Part shown: positions 18,407 to 27,510 of the stretch, piece after piece
Layout: every line of letters starts with the position of its first letter
Numbering within the stretch: the first letter of the stretch is position 1
DNA from: Litorimonas sp964511495
GTDB taxonomy: Bacteria; Pseudomonadota; Alphaproteobacteria; Caulobacterales; Maricaulaceae
Assembly: GCA_964511495.1 (NCBI GenBank)
Contig: CAZEFT010000013.1
Coordinates: forward strand, 1-64,000
Reading direction: 5' to 3'
DNA: 64,000 bases
Notes under the pieces: generated by a model
Seen by the model: the letters and a program-made list of their open reading frames with translations, nothing else
Database searches by the model: none
Told to the model about the DNA's origin: nothing
Position numbers and translations under genes: made by a program

Positions 18407-18970
18407 ATGACAGAAATTACGCAAACAATCGACACACTCCCAGATAGCATCCGGGCTTTCATTCTTCATTGGGGCGATATGGGCAGCACATGGGGCGTTA
18501 ATCGCACGGTAGCGCAAATTCATGCCCTTTTGTTCATTATGGAGGCACCTTTGAACGCAGAAGAAATCACGGACTATCTGGGCGTAGCCCGCAGCAATGT
18601 CAGCAATAGTTTAAAAGAGCTTTTAACGTTCAAGACCATACGGCGCGTGCCCGTCGCCGGAGATAGGCGTGATTTTTTCACCGCCGAAACAGATGTCTGG
18701 GAAGTGGCCAAGCGTATTGCCGCTGTGCGTAAAGCCCGTGAAATTGATCCGGCTTTGGATGTGTTGACTCATTGTTTACAAAGCGCCGAGGGTGATAATC
18801 GCATCAGCGATGAACAAAGAAAACGCCTGCGCGATATGCAGCAATTCACTCAAACCATGGATCGTTGGTATGGCCAAATGGAGCGCTTGCCCTCCTCCAC
18901 ACTCTCGCGTCTTGTCGGACTGGGCGACAAAATTGTCGGGCTTTTAGGATGGAACAAAAGCAAGAGTTAA
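18407..18970 (+). CDS. GbsR/MarR-type transcriptional regulator
   Basis: The 187-residue protein has the GbsR layout. WGVNRTVAQIHALLFIMEAPLNAEEI is followed by a winged helix (DYLGVARSNVSNSLKELLTFKTIRRVPVAGDRRDFF) and a helical C-terminal half. Family members repress or activate transport and osmolyte genes; the ligand here is unknown. It heads a same-strand run with the DUF4166 gene (44 bases downstream), the saccharopine-dehydrogenase-like gene and a membrane protein, and may autoregulate it. It sits immediately after a near-consensus promoter without leader. A C-terminal basic helix (VGLLGWNKSKS) is unusual but not diagnostic. Confidence 0.85.
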   Translation: MTEITQTIDTLPDSIRAFILHWGDMGSTWGVNRTVAQIHALLFIMEAPLNAEEITDYLGVARSNVSNSLKELLTFKTIRRVPVAGDRRDFFTAETDVWEVAKRIAAVRKAREIDPALDVLTHCLQSAEGDNRISDEQRKRLRDMQQFTQTMDRWYGQMERLPSSTLSRLVGLGDKIVGLLGWNKSKS

Positions 18971-19014
18971 CGCGGTCGCAGCTCAGAGAAGGCCGCAAAT
19001 GAAAGGCCAAAACA

Positions 19015-19695
19015 ATGGTCGAGTTTAAATTTGAAACACAGGATCTAACGAATTTTCGTCCTAAACAGGATGAGCCACAAACTCTCGGAGACATTAGGTT
19101 TCGCCAGTGCCTCAGCACCACACAATGGTATGCCCTACCGCCGGCTGTCAGAGCCCGTTTCGGCAAACGCGTCCGTGGCGGTGAGAGTAAAATTTATAAA
19201 GGGCATATTACCAAGAATAAGATGAGCCCCTTGGGCTATGCCTTGGCACAGCTCTTTCGCCTTATCGGTGCGCCGCTACCGATTGAGAAAAACGGCATAG
19301 GCGCCCCCGCAATTGTCACAGTGACAGAAGATAAAGACGGCCAAGGCCAGTTTTGGACACGCCAATATGGCCGCACACACACATTCCCACAGGTTATTAA
19401 AAGCAGTAAGCGCTTTGGCGGGCCGACCGGTATGGAAGAGTATATCGGTTATGGCATCGGCATGACCCTCAGACTGGATGTCGTTTGTGATGCCCTGATT
19501 TTTAGGCAAGAGCGCTATTTTATTGAAGCGTTCGGGCACCGGTTTTATCTGCCAAACTGGATGACGCCCGGCGAACTCACGGTCACACATAAAAACATGG
19601 AAAATGATTGGTTTGAATTTGGCCTCACATTGAAACACGCTCTCTTTGGCACACTCTTAGAACAATGCGCTCATTTCCGTGACATAGAGACTTAA
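19015..19695 (+). CDS. DUF4166 domain protein
   Basis: The 226-residue protein matches DUF4166, with FRQCLSTTQWYALPPAVRARF, an HTFPQV strand, a GMTLRLDVVCDALIFR segment and a FYLPNWMTPG motif. In many bacteria this domain is fused to, or encoded beside, a saccharopine dehydrogenase-like reductase, exactly as here: the next gene starts one base after this stop. The domain's chemistry is not established. A GAAAGG ribosome site lies 8 bases before the ATG. The pairing suggests it hands a substrate to, or is a subunit of, the reductase. Confidence 0.85.
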   Translation: MVEFKFETQDLTNFRPKQDEPQTLGDIRFRQCLSTTQWYALPPAVRARFGKRVRGGESKIYKGHITKNKMSPLGYALAQLFRLIGAPLPIEKNGIGAPAIVTVTEDKDGQGQFWTRQYGRTHTFPQVIKSSKRFGGPTGMEEYIGYGIGMTLRLDVVCDALIFRQERYFIEAFGHRFYLPNWMTPGELTVTHKNMENDWFEFGLTLKHALFGTLLEQCAHFRDIET

Positions 19696-19696
19696 G

Positions 19697-20818
19697 ATGA
19701 AAATACTCATCATAGGTGGATACGGGCGGTTTGGCGGAAATTTGGCCAAGCTTCTAAGCGATTGCGAAGGGCTCACACTGTTAATCGCAGGACGGAATTT
19801 AGACAAGGCCAATGCTCTTTGTCAGACCTATGACGGTCTTGCAGAGGTGAAGCCTCTTTTATGTGACCGTAATGAAATCCTGCCTATATTGGAGAGAGAG
19901 ACACCGGATGTAGTTGTCGATGCTTCCGGCCCATTTCAAATTTATGGAGAGGACCCTTATCATGTGGCGAAGGCCTGTATTGCACTAAGGATTGATTACC
20001 TAGACCTCGCAGACGGCGCAGATTTCGTCACCCATATCGACCAATTAAATGATTTAGCGCTCGCCAATAATGTATGTGTAATTTCGGGCCTGAGCACATG
20101 CCCCGCTTTAAGCGGAGCGATTGTCAGGGCCATTGGATCTGATTTAAGCCTCACCGATATTACATTGGGCATTGCGCCCTCCCCGAAAGCAGAACTGGGC
20201 CTCAGCGTCATCAAAGCCATACTGAGCTATGTTGGCACAAAGATACCGACACGCCGCAACGGTGAGGACACAGATTTCATTGGGTTGGCAGAAAGTCGCA
20301 ATTATCAAATCGCGATAGAGGATTATCCGCCTCTGGAGCGAAGGCGGTTCAGCGCGGTTGAGGCCCCCGAATTACGTCTTTTCCCAAAACACTATCCCAC
20401 ATTAAAAACGGTGTGGGTCGGGGCAGGAACCCGTCCCGAATATCTTCTGAGACTGCTAAACGGTCTGGCGTGGGCAAAGGCGAAATTTAATCTGCCCTCT
20501 CTCACACCGCTTTCCAAGATAGCCCACCACGCTCTCAGGCTCTGCCAGTTTGGGCCACATCGCGGCGGTATGTTTGTCGAGGTCAAGGGCTTGAAAAAAG
20601 GTCAGCCTGTTTCGCGACAATGGCATCTCATCGCAGAGGGCGATGACGGCCCCCTTATCCCCGCGATAGCTGCAGAGATTGTGATCCGTAAAAGATTAGA
20701 AGGTAACACTCTGCCCCCGGGTGCCAGAGCGGCGACTAACACTCTCACGCTTCAGGATTTCGAAGCGCGTTTTGAGCGCCACAAAATCATCACCACCGCC
20801 ATAGAAGACATGGCGTAA
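19697..20818 (+). CDS. saccharopine dehydrogenase-like NAD(P)-binding oxidoreductase
   Basis: The 373-residue protein starts with a Rossmann motif (ILIIGGYGRFGGNLAKLL), then VVDASGPFQIYG and a CIALRIDYLDLADG segment. These are typical of the saccharopine dehydrogenase-like family (NADP-binding domain followed by a catalytic domain). The family includes true lysine-pathway enzymes and many uncharacterised reductases; nothing here points to lysine metabolism. One base separates it from the DUF4166 gene, a strong sign of joint function. The product is predicted cytoplasmic with no signal peptide. Confidence 0.85.
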   Translation: MKILIIGGYGRFGGNLAKLLSDCEGLTLLIAGRNLDKANALCQTYDGLAEVKPLLCDRNEILPILERETPDVVVDASGPFQIYGEDPYHVAKACIALRIDYLDLADGADFVTHIDQLNDLALANNVCVISGLSTCPALSGAIVRAIGSDLSLTDITLGIAPSPKAELGLSVIKAILSYVGTKIPTRRNGEDTDFIGLAESRNYQIAIEDYPPLERRRFSAVEAPELRLFPKHYPTLKTVWVGAGTRPEYLLRLLNGLAWAKAKFNLPSLTPLSKIAHHALRLCQFGPHRGGMFVEVKGLKKGQPVSRQWHLIAEGDDGPLIPAIAAEIVIRKRLEGNTLPPGARAATNTLTLQDFEARFERHKIITTAIEDMA

Positions 20819-20852
20819 ACGTGCCCGCCCATATTGAAAAGACCTCCCCACT

Positions 20853-21212
20853 ATGCTCTACATAGCCGCGCTCTCCCTCACCCTCGTCGCTTTTGGGCAT
20901 AGCTATTTTGGCGAACGGCTTTTGCTTCGCCCTCTCTTTTCCTCAGACGCGCTCGACGTATTTCGCAATCAATCTCATTTCGCCAAAAATGTCCTGCGGG
21001 CGGGATGGCATATATTGAGCGCAACTTGGTTGGGCATGGCAATTGTTTTGGCTATGGCAGAAACGGTCGCCATGCCTGCCTATATCGCCTTATGTACGAT
21101 TATGTTTGGTCTATTCGGCATAGGCGCTTTGATTGCCAGTCGCGGGCGACACCTCTCTTGGATTTTCTTTTTTATTATATCTCTGTCTTGCGGCGCGCAT
21201 CTCTTGCTCTGA
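20853..21212 (+). CDS. small four-helix membrane protein
   Basis: The 119-residue protein is mostly hydrophobic, with about four membrane segments (residues 2-20, 48-68, 73-94, 99-118). It follows the reductase gene by 34 bases on the same strand and so may belong to that operon. No ribosome site stands out before the ATG. I do not recognise the family and assign no function. Confidence 0.65.
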   Translation: MLYIAALSLTLVAFGHSYFGERLLLRPLFSSDALDVFRNQSHFAKNVLRAGWHILSATWLGMAIVLAMAETVAMPAYIALCTIMFGLFGIGALIASRGRHLSWIFFFIISLSCGAHLLL

Positions 21213-21251
21213 CGTGCTTGCAATCCCCGTCATGCCGCCTAAATAGAACGC

Positions 21252-23393
21252 ATGGCGAACGTCACTCCACTCCACTCCAAAATAAACATGTCCATGTGGC
21301 AGCCTCACCGCCCCAAACGGCCCGAAAAATCCGAAGGCGGAAAGCGGTTTCGTTTGGTGTCAGAATATGAGCCCAAAGGGGATCAGCCCAAAGCGATTGC
21401 CGAGCTTTGTGATGGGTTGAACTCCATCGAACGGGATCAAGTCCTGCTCGGTGTCACGGGCTCGGGTAAAACTTTTACCATGGCTAAAATTATTGAAGCC
21501 ACCCAGCGGCCTGCCCTGATTATGGCGCCGAATAAAACATTGGCCGCGCAGCTTTATGCAGAATTTAAATCCTTCTTCCCCGACAATGCAGTCGAATATT
21601 TTGTCTCTTATTATGATTATTATCAGCCGGAGGCCTATGTCCCGCGCACGGATACTTTTATCGAAAAAGATTCATCCGTAAATGAACAGATTGACCGGAT
21701 GCGCCACGCCGCAACCCGCGCTATTCTGGAACGCGATGATGTGATCATTGTCGCTTCCGTGTCCTGTATTTACGGTATCGGTTCAGTTGAGACTTATACC
21801 GCCATGACCGTGGATTTGGCAGCCGGGCAAGAGATGGATCCGCGCCGCCTGATGGCGCAATTAGTAGAATTGCAATATAAACGGAATGACCTCGCCTTTC
21901 AGCGCGGCGTGTTCCGTGTACGGGGTGATACGATTGAACTCTTCCCCGCCCATTATGATGATACGGCATGGCGGTTTGATTTCTTCGGTGACGAGATTGA
22001 TACCATTACGGAATTTGACCCGCTGACGGGCAAAACACTGCGCGAGATTAACAGCGTCCGTGTTTACGCCAATTCTCATTACGTCACACCGCGCCCGACC
22101 GTACAATCCGCCATGAAGGGGATTAAGAAGGAATTGCAAGACACGCTCACCAAATTCGAAGCCGAAGGCAAATTGCTCGAAGCCCAGCGCCTGGCTCAAC
22201 GCACGGAATTTGATCTGGAAATGATGGCAGCGTCAGGGTTTTGTAACGGGATTGAAAATTACTCTCGCTATCTCACGGGACGCGCGCCGGGCGAACCGCC
22301 GCCCACATTATTTGAATATCTGCCTGAAGATGCACTCCTCTTTATGGATGAGAGCCATGTCAGCGTACCGCAAATTGGCGGGATGAGCCGCGGTGACTTT
22401 AACCGTAAGTCCACCCTTGCCGATCACGGTTTCCGCTTACCGAGCTGTATCGACAACCGCCCGCTGAAATTCGAAGAATGGGACGCTATGCGGCCGCAAA
22501 CCGTGCATGTCTCTGCCACGCCGAGCGATTGGGAAATGGAACGCACAGGCGGCGTTTTTGTCGAACAAGTCATTCGCCCGACGGGCCTCATCGATCCACC
22601 GGTTGAAATTCGTCCTGTTTCCAAAGACGGCGCCAACCAAGTCGATGATGTAATTGACGAAGTGCAAAAAGTGGCCGCGAAAGGCTATCGTTCGCTTGTC
22701 ACGACATTAACCAAAAAAATGGCCGAAGACCTGACGGAATATATGAACGACCAAGGCATTCGCGTGCGCTATATGCACAGTGATGTCGACACGTTGGAAC
22801 GGATTGAAATTATCCGCGATTTGCGTCTCGGTAAATTTGATGTGCTGATTGGGATTAACCTGCTCCGTGAAGGGTTGGACATTCCTGAATGTGCGTTTGT
22901 CGGGATTTTGGATGCGGATAAAGAAGGCTTCCTGCGTTCTGAAACCGCCCTTATCCAAACCATTGGACGGGCCGCACGAAATTCAGAGGCGAAAGTCGTC
23001 CTCTATGCGGACAAGGTGACGGGCTCTATGGACCGCGCCATGGGAGAGACGGAACGCCGCCGCGAAATCCAACAGGCCTATAATGAAAAACATGGCATTA
23101 CGCCGCAAACCGTCTTACGCGGCGTGGCCGATATTGTCGGCGACTCAGCCGCCGCAGCCAAGATTAAAGACGACGCCAATAAATATACGCCGAGCGGCCA
23201 AATCAAACGCAAATATCTGGAAGCCGCAGAAGAACAAACCCCCTACATGGGTGGCAATATGGTCGCCGTCATGGCTGATCTGGAAAAGCGCATGTTTGAG
23301 GCAGCGGAGAATTTGGAGTTTGAGGAAGCGGCACGGTTGCGGGATGAGATGAACGAATTGAAGAAGACGGTTGTAAAATCAGAAAATTATTAA
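21252..23393 (+). CDS. uvrB: excinuclease ABC subunit B
   Basis: The 713-residue product is a complete UvrB. It has FRLVSEYEPKGDQPKAI, Walker A GVTGSGKTFTMA, the damage-binding beta-hairpin with Tyr-rich YFVSYYDYYQPEAY, DESHVSVPQ, helicase motifs V-VI (GINLLREGLDIPE, QTIGRAARN) and a C-terminal UVR motif (MFEAAENLEFEEAARLRDEM) that binds UvrC. It loads onto damaged DNA with UvrA in nucleotide excision repair. About 20 extra residues lie before the core and could reflect a later true start. The stop abuts the convergent protease gene with no gap. Confidence 0.97.
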   Translation: MANVTPLHSKINMSMWQPHRPKRPEKSEGGKRFRLVSEYEPKGDQPKAIAELCDGLNSIERDQVLLGVTGSGKTFTMAKIIEATQRPALIMAPNKTLAAQLYAEFKSFFPDNAVEYFVSYYDYYQPEAYVPRTDTFIEKDSSVNEQIDRMRHAATRAILERDDVIIVASVSCIYGIGSVETYTAMTVDLAAGQEMDPRRLMAQLVELQYKRNDLAFQRGVFRVRGDTIELFPAHYDDTAWRFDFFGDEIDTITEFDPLTGKTLREINSVRVYANSHYVTPRPTVQSAMKGIKKELQDTLTKFEAEGKLLEAQRLAQRTEFDLEMMAASGFCNGIENYSRYLTGRAPGEPPPTLFEYLPEDALLFMDESHVSVPQIGGMSRGDFNRKSTLADHGFRLPSCIDNRPLKFEEWDAMRPQTVHVSATPSDWEMERTGGVFVEQVIRPTGLIDPPVEIRPVSKDGANQVDDVIDEVQKVAAKGYRSLVTTLTKKMAEDLTEYMNDQGIRVRYMHSDVDTLERIEIIRDLRLGKFDVLIGINLLREGLDIPECAFVGILDADKEGFLRSETALIQTIGRAARNSEAKVVLYADKVTGSMDRAMGETERRREIQQAYNEKHGITPQTVLRGVADIVGDSAAAAKIKDDANKYTPSGQIKRKYLEAAEEQTPYMGGNMVAVMADLEKRMFEAAENLEFEEAARLRDEMNELKKTVVKSENY

Positions 23394-24362
23394 TTACGGA
23401 AGGCAAATTCTTTGTTCTTCCGGAGGGTTAACTCCACAAATCTTTAGATTTGCTCCTATGGTCACTTCCCGATTTTTTAACCCTGCGTTTGTAGTAGCAC
23501 TCTCAATAAAATTTCTTATGTAACCATCGTTTAAATTTACTGCATAGTTTCTATAGATAGCTCGAGATTTACCGTCTGTGACCTCAGAAAGTATACCAAT
23601 CAAACGACGCGGATGACATCCATCATCATTACAATTCTCGAAAGTAGATATTTTTGAACTGTTTCTAAAAACTGGTCCACCAGAATCGCCTTTACATAAT
23701 CTTGGGCGCAGCCTTTTTTTCTCAGATTCTAATTCCAATGATGCAGAAGAAACTCCCTCTCCTCCAATTTTTTTTATTGCCATTTCAGCGACATTTAATA
23801 ATTTTTCGCTCTTTCTTCTTGAAGAATTGCAACCATAACCAGCCACCATTGTTTTTTCGCCGACAATTAGAGGACTAACAATGGTTTGTTCACCATACAG
23901 AAGAGTCTCGTATATAAGTTTTTGTCCACCCAAAAGCTGCGAATAATCTGCATAGGGCGCTCCTAAAACACATATCGCCACGTCATAGGAATTCGCCGCT
24001 TGATCGTTATCTTTGTCCATCAAATTATAGTTTGTCGGAATATAGCAGGTGTGAGGATATCTTTCTTTAGATTGAGCCGCTGAATTTGAGACACTCATGC
24101 TCAATTCCCGTCCATTCGTTTTTCTTCCATCCGCAACACAGTGAGCAGCAGTTAATAAGCTTCGACGTCCTATTAACACTGCAGAACAAACTTGTTCTAA
24201 ATCGTCACCAGCATATTCTGCACGTGATTTGTTTTGGATCGGAAACTTTAGCTTCACCACAGTCGGAAAGTCATCACCGAAAATCTCTCCTGTAACAGGT
24301 TTTACAGAAAAGCCATGAATGATTTGAATTGCAATCAAACAAGTGAGCAGTCTGATTATCAT
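23394..24362 (-). CDS. secreted trypsin-like serine protease (S1 family)
   Basis: The 322-residue protein has a signal peptide (MIIRLLTCLIAIQIIHGFS) and the S1 catalytic triad in order. His is in LLTAAHCVADG, Asp in SYDVAICVLGAP and Ser in CKGDSGGPVFR. The cysteines flanking His and Ser match S1 disulfides, with further cysteines near the C-terminus. It would be a periplasmic or secreted endopeptidase. The gene is much more AT-rich than uvrB, and its stop directly abuts the uvrB stop. With the neighbouring AT-rich gene at 24432-25154 it forms a compact island that may have been acquired together. Confidence 0.88.
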   Translation of the reverse strand: MIIRLLTCLIAIQIIHGFSVKPVTGEIFGDDFPTVVKLKFPIQNKSRAEYAGDDLEQVCSAVLIGRRSLLTAAHCVADGRKTNGRELSMSVSNSAAQSKERYPHTCYIPTNYNLMDKDNDQAANSYDVAICVLGAPYADYSQLLGGQKLIYETLLYGEQTIVSPLIVGEKTMVAGYGCNSSRRKSEKLLNVAEMAIKKIGGEGVSSASLELESEKKRLRPRLCKGDSGGPVFRNSSKISTFENCNDDGCHPRRLIGILSEVTDGKSRAIYRNYAVNLNDGYIRNFIESATTNAGLKNREVTIGANLKICGVNPPEEQRICLP

Positions 24363-24431
24363 ATCTTAACACATCTTTAGTATTGATTTAAGGAGGTGGT
24401 AGGAGCTACGATTAGGTAGTTATCAACATAT

Positions 24432-25154
24432 CTATCTGTTAGGTTCGAAATCAGCACTCTTTACTGATGACACTGGTCGTTCCCTATCATCTGCAGGAAT
24501 AGTAACATTGAGTCTTTTCTCATGCTTCCACCAACTGATATCCCCTGACAAGTCTGATATTTCATATTTCGATAGCGCCGATATCGGCGATGCATATTCT
24601 ATAAAATCAACTTCCATTAGAGCATCAGAATAATTGTTAAGACAGTTTGCAAATTGCTCAAAAATAATTGTCTTTTCTAGGCCAAGTCTAGACGGAAAAT
24701 CTTTTAGCTCGATACTTGAAGCATCACACATAGATCCTTCCAATGTGAGTTCTTCGTTTTCGGCGGAGATACTAACCACTGTAAGATTATTACTTTTAAG
24801 AAAACGTTCCAACTCGCCTCTCTGAGGCACTGAAGACAGGCTGATCTTAATTCGATTATTTACTAAAAGAGGGAAATGCTTAAAACCAGTTTTACCTTCG
24901 GCTCTATATGTAAATAGTTCCCCAATTTTTTTTTCGTTTTGATACAGTTTTATAGAGTAATTTTCATACGGATTAGGAGGAACAGCTATTGTTTCTTCGA
25001 CCACTTTTATAACAGATGGTTTTGCCTCCTTCTTTACACTAATGTTTGAGAAAGCAGTATCTACACTTTGAGTGACAGACTTTTTTGCTGCGACTTCGGA
25101 GAAACAGAAAAATGTGAAGGCTATGACACCTATAAAAAAAATTACACTCTTCAT
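24432..25154 (-). CDS. hypothetical periplasmic protein
   Basis: The 240-residue protein begins with a clear signal peptide (MKSVIFFIGVIAFTFFCFSEVAA). A low-complexity linker and a beta-rich region with two cysteines follow. I do not recognise the family. I chose the ATG at 25154 because a GGTGGG site lies about 10 bases upstream; an in-frame ATG at 25181 has none. It lies 69 bases upstream of, and on the same strand as, the trypsin-like protease, and shares its AT-rich composition, so a joint function such as inhibitor, substrate or partner is possible but unproven. Confidence 0.65.
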   Translation of the reverse strand: MKSVIFFIGVIAFTFFCFSEVAAKKSVTQSVDTAFSNISVKKEAKPSVIKVVEETIAVPPNPYENYSIKLYQNEKKIGELFTYRAEGKTGFKHFPLLVNNRIKISLSSVPQRGELERFLKSNNLTVVSISAENEELTLEGSMCDASSIELKDFPSRLGLEKTIIFEQFANCLNNYSDALMEVDFIEYASPISALSKYEISDLSGDISWWKHEKRLNVTIPADDRERPVSSVKSADFEPNR

Positions 25155-25315
25155 AACTACGCGCCCACCCGAATTTTGCACGGCTTAGTACACATTTTAT
25201 GTCGATACAAGCAAAAGATTAATAAAGCAATATTGATATTATGGACTATTCGAACCTAAATTGCCAAGAGGCAACCTCGATTAATGGACAAGTAATCTAC
25301 AAGAAATTGGTTTGC

Positions 25316-25873
25316 ATGAAAAAACGTCACTTCCTCCGCCTTGCTGCGTCGTCCACCCTTCTCTTCGTGACTGCCTGTGCCGACAACTCACGGAGCGCCG
25401 GCACAGACAACGAAGCCCTCAATGAGTTTCACTCTGGCATACTAGAGAATTTTTCGGGTGTGACCCATGTCACGCCGTCAGAGTTAAACGCCGATGATAA
25501 GTCCATAATTTTATTTGACGTGCGCGAGGCGGATGAATTTGCGGTGAGCCATATTGAGGGCGCGGTGCGCGTTGATCCCTCACTTAAATCCGAAGCGTTT
25601 ATATCTCAATTCAAACAGGATTGGACCGGTAAAAAAGTCGTCTTTTATTGCTCGGTGGGGCAGCGCTCTTCCATGATGGCGGCAGAAACTCAGGCGGCTT
25701 TGAAAGAACAAGGCGCAGCGCAGGTTGCCAATCTCGAAAAAGGGATTTTCGGCTGGCATAATCAAAGCCTCCCTCTCACCAATGAAAACGGGCAGACCGA
25801 TAAGGTCCACCCGTATAACGCCTATTGGGGACGTTTGGTCAATCGCAAGGATATGACCGCCTATGAGCCGTAA
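25316..25873 (+). CDS. rhodanese-like domain lipoprotein
   Basis: The 185-residue protein has a lipoprotein signal (KKRHFLRLAASSTLLFVTAC), with the lipid-bearing Cys in VTAC. A single rhodanese domain follows: FDVREADEFAVSHIEGAVRV, and the active-site loop FYCSVGQRSS with catalytic Cys. Such domains carry persulfide sulfur; exported forms act in periplasmic sulfur handling or redox repair. I prefer the ATG at 25316 over an upstream frame to 25241 because the signal peptide starts there. It is divergent from the AT-rich island and convergent with the fasciclin gene. Confidence 0.87.
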   Translation: MKKRHFLRLAASSTLLFVTACADNSRSAGTDNEALNEFHSGILENFSGVTHVTPSELNADDKSIILFDVREADEFAVSHIEGAVRVDPSLKSEAFISQFKQDWTGKKVVFYCSVGQRSSMMAAETQAALKEQGAAQVANLEKGIFGWHNQSLPLTNENGQTDKVHPYNAYWGRLVNRKDMTAYEP

Positions 25874-25885
25874 GGCGACGCGCCT

Positions 25886-26506
25886 CTAGGAAGAGTGCTT
25901 CTTCTTAGCGGCGGGTAAAATCACGCCATTAATGATATGCACTGTGCCGTTTTCTTTCATGATATTGGCTTTGGTCACTGTTGATTTACGGCCTTGCTCA
26001 TCCTTGATGTAGAGCTTTCCATTATAAGTGTAGGCTTTCAATTTCGCACCGGACAGCGTGCGGACATAAGCTTTGCCGCCATTTAATTCGACTTTCGCTA
26101 AAATGTCTTTTGCGGTTAAATTCCCGGCAACGACATGGGATGTGAGGATACTTGTCAGCTTGTCTCTGTTTTCAGGCTTCAACAATGTCTCAACCGTACC
26201 GGCAGGCAAATCGGCGAATGCACTATCGGTCGGGGCGAAAACTGTGAAGGGGCCATCACCGGATAAGGTTCCGGCCAAGCCGGCTGTCGTCACCGCTGTG
26301 ACGAGTGTGGAGAGTTGCGGTGTAGCGACGGCGGCGTCAACAATTGTGCCCGCTGTCGGTGTGGCTTTGACTGTTTGTGTCATAGTGGCTTTGGTCGTTT
26401 TTTGACCGTGATTACCGGCAGACGCCGTTGTTGCGAGGCCCGCAGCGGCTGTCATAAGGGTGAGCGAAACTGCACCGTGGCGGACACGGTTTGAGAACTT
26501 AGTCAT
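25886..26506 (-). CDS. secreted fasciclin (FAS1) domain protein
   Basis: The 206-residue protein has a signal peptide (ending TTASAGNHG) and a single FAS1 domain: TVFAPTDSAFADLP, LTSILTSHVVAG and the final NGTVHIINGVILP. FAS1 domains mediate adhesion or carbohydrate contacts at the cell surface or periplasm. The start at 26506 has a TTGGAG site 7 bases upstream; an earlier ATG at 26557 precedes a sequence unlike a signal peptide. The C-terminus ends with a Lys/His-rich tail. It is probably monocistronic. Confidence 0.9.
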   Translation of the reverse strand: MTKFSNRVRHGAVSLTLMTAAAGLATTASAGNHGQKTTKATMTQTVKATPTAGTIVDAAVATPQLSTLVTAVTTAGLAGTLSGDGPFTVFAPTDSAFADLPAGTVETLLKPENRDKLTSILTSHVVAGNLTAKDILAKVELNGGKAYVRTLSGAKLKAYTYNGKLYIKDEQGRKSTVTKANIMKENGTVHIINGVILPAAKKKHSS

Positions 26507-26660
26507 AGGAAAACTCCAATTAAATATTTGCCCCCGATTATGCGGAGATAAAAACACTACGCCAGAAAACGGACAAGCGATTGGAGATTAAGACAGTGTA
26601 ATGCGCGCGAAAGTGAATGGTAATATAATTGCGACAAAGCCGCGCAGTGAATTAAATAAT

Positions 26661-27413
26661 TCAAACCAAACCTTTATCCGTACCGCACACCTTATCCCAG
26701 AAACGGAAATATAATCCGTAATTGCCTTTGAATTTTGTGTGGTGGAGATTGTGGTGGCTGGCCGTAATAATATGGCGGCCCCACCATCCACGCACCCATC
26801 GGTCCGGATAAACTTCCCACCCCGCATGATTAAACACGGCATTGATCGTCATTAACATGAGCAAGAAAAGCGCCATGCCCACATGAAGCGGGATGAAGAG
26901 CGCCATGACAGGCAAGAGCCACGCTGCGCTGACGGCCTCGATCGGGTCAAATGAAAAACTCGCCCAAGGCGTAGGCTGAACAGAGCGGTGATGACCTTCA
27001 TGCGTCCATTTAAACAATTTGCGGTGATGCATGATGCGGTGCGTAAAATAAAACCATGTATCCTGCGCAAAAAGATAAATCACCATAGAGAGCGGCAAAT
27101 ATAGCCACGCCCATATGCCTTGCGGCATGTCACTATAAAGCGCCGTACCACCCGCTTTCCACATCTCAATCACGATGGCGGCGGGCAAGGCGTAGATAAA
27201 AGCGCTTATCGTTGAGAGCTTTATCTCATTGCGGATGGTCGCGCGTGTCGGATCGCGGCGCGAGAGGCGGCGGGCGCGCTTAGGCTGCCGTTTCCACAAA
27301 GCCCAATGAATAGGCCAGACAATGGCAAAGTATCGCGAAATGATAATCGCCGTGAACGCAAGATACGTCACAAGAGTTTGCACAAAAGGTATCGGCCAAC
27401 CATCCATAGGCAT
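26661..27413 (-). CDS. sterol desaturase / fatty acid hydroxylase family membrane protein
   Basis: The 250-residue protein has several membrane helices and the eight-histidine di-iron motif of the fatty acid hydroxylase superfamily. The clusters are HRIMHH, HEGHHR and HHNLHH. The family uses di-iron and oxygen to hydroxylate or desaturate lipids, sterols or carotenoids (for example CrtZ-like enzymes); the substrate here is unknown. It is divergent from glpK. A short flanking frame at 26588-26842 is a shadow. Confidence 0.9.
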   Translation of the reverse strand: MPMDGWPIPFVQTLVTYLAFTAIIISRYFAIVWPIHWALWKRQPKRARRLSRRDPTRATIRNEIKLSTISAFIYALPAAIVIEMWKAGGTALYSDMPQGIWAWLYLPLSMVIYLFAQDTWFYFTHRIMHHRKLFKWTHEGHHRSVQPTPWASFSFDPIEAVSAAWLLPVMALFIPLHVGMALFLLMLMTINAVFNHAGWEVYPDRWVRGWWGRHIITASHHNLHHTKFKGNYGLYFRFWDKVCGTDKGLV

Positions 27414-27510
27414 CTATAACGTAGACAGCGCATTCTGCCACTCAGAAAGTGTCGTGCAAAGTGTCGCGATTAGACTTTGACCCACAGGTTTTGAACGGTA
27501 AGCTCATATT

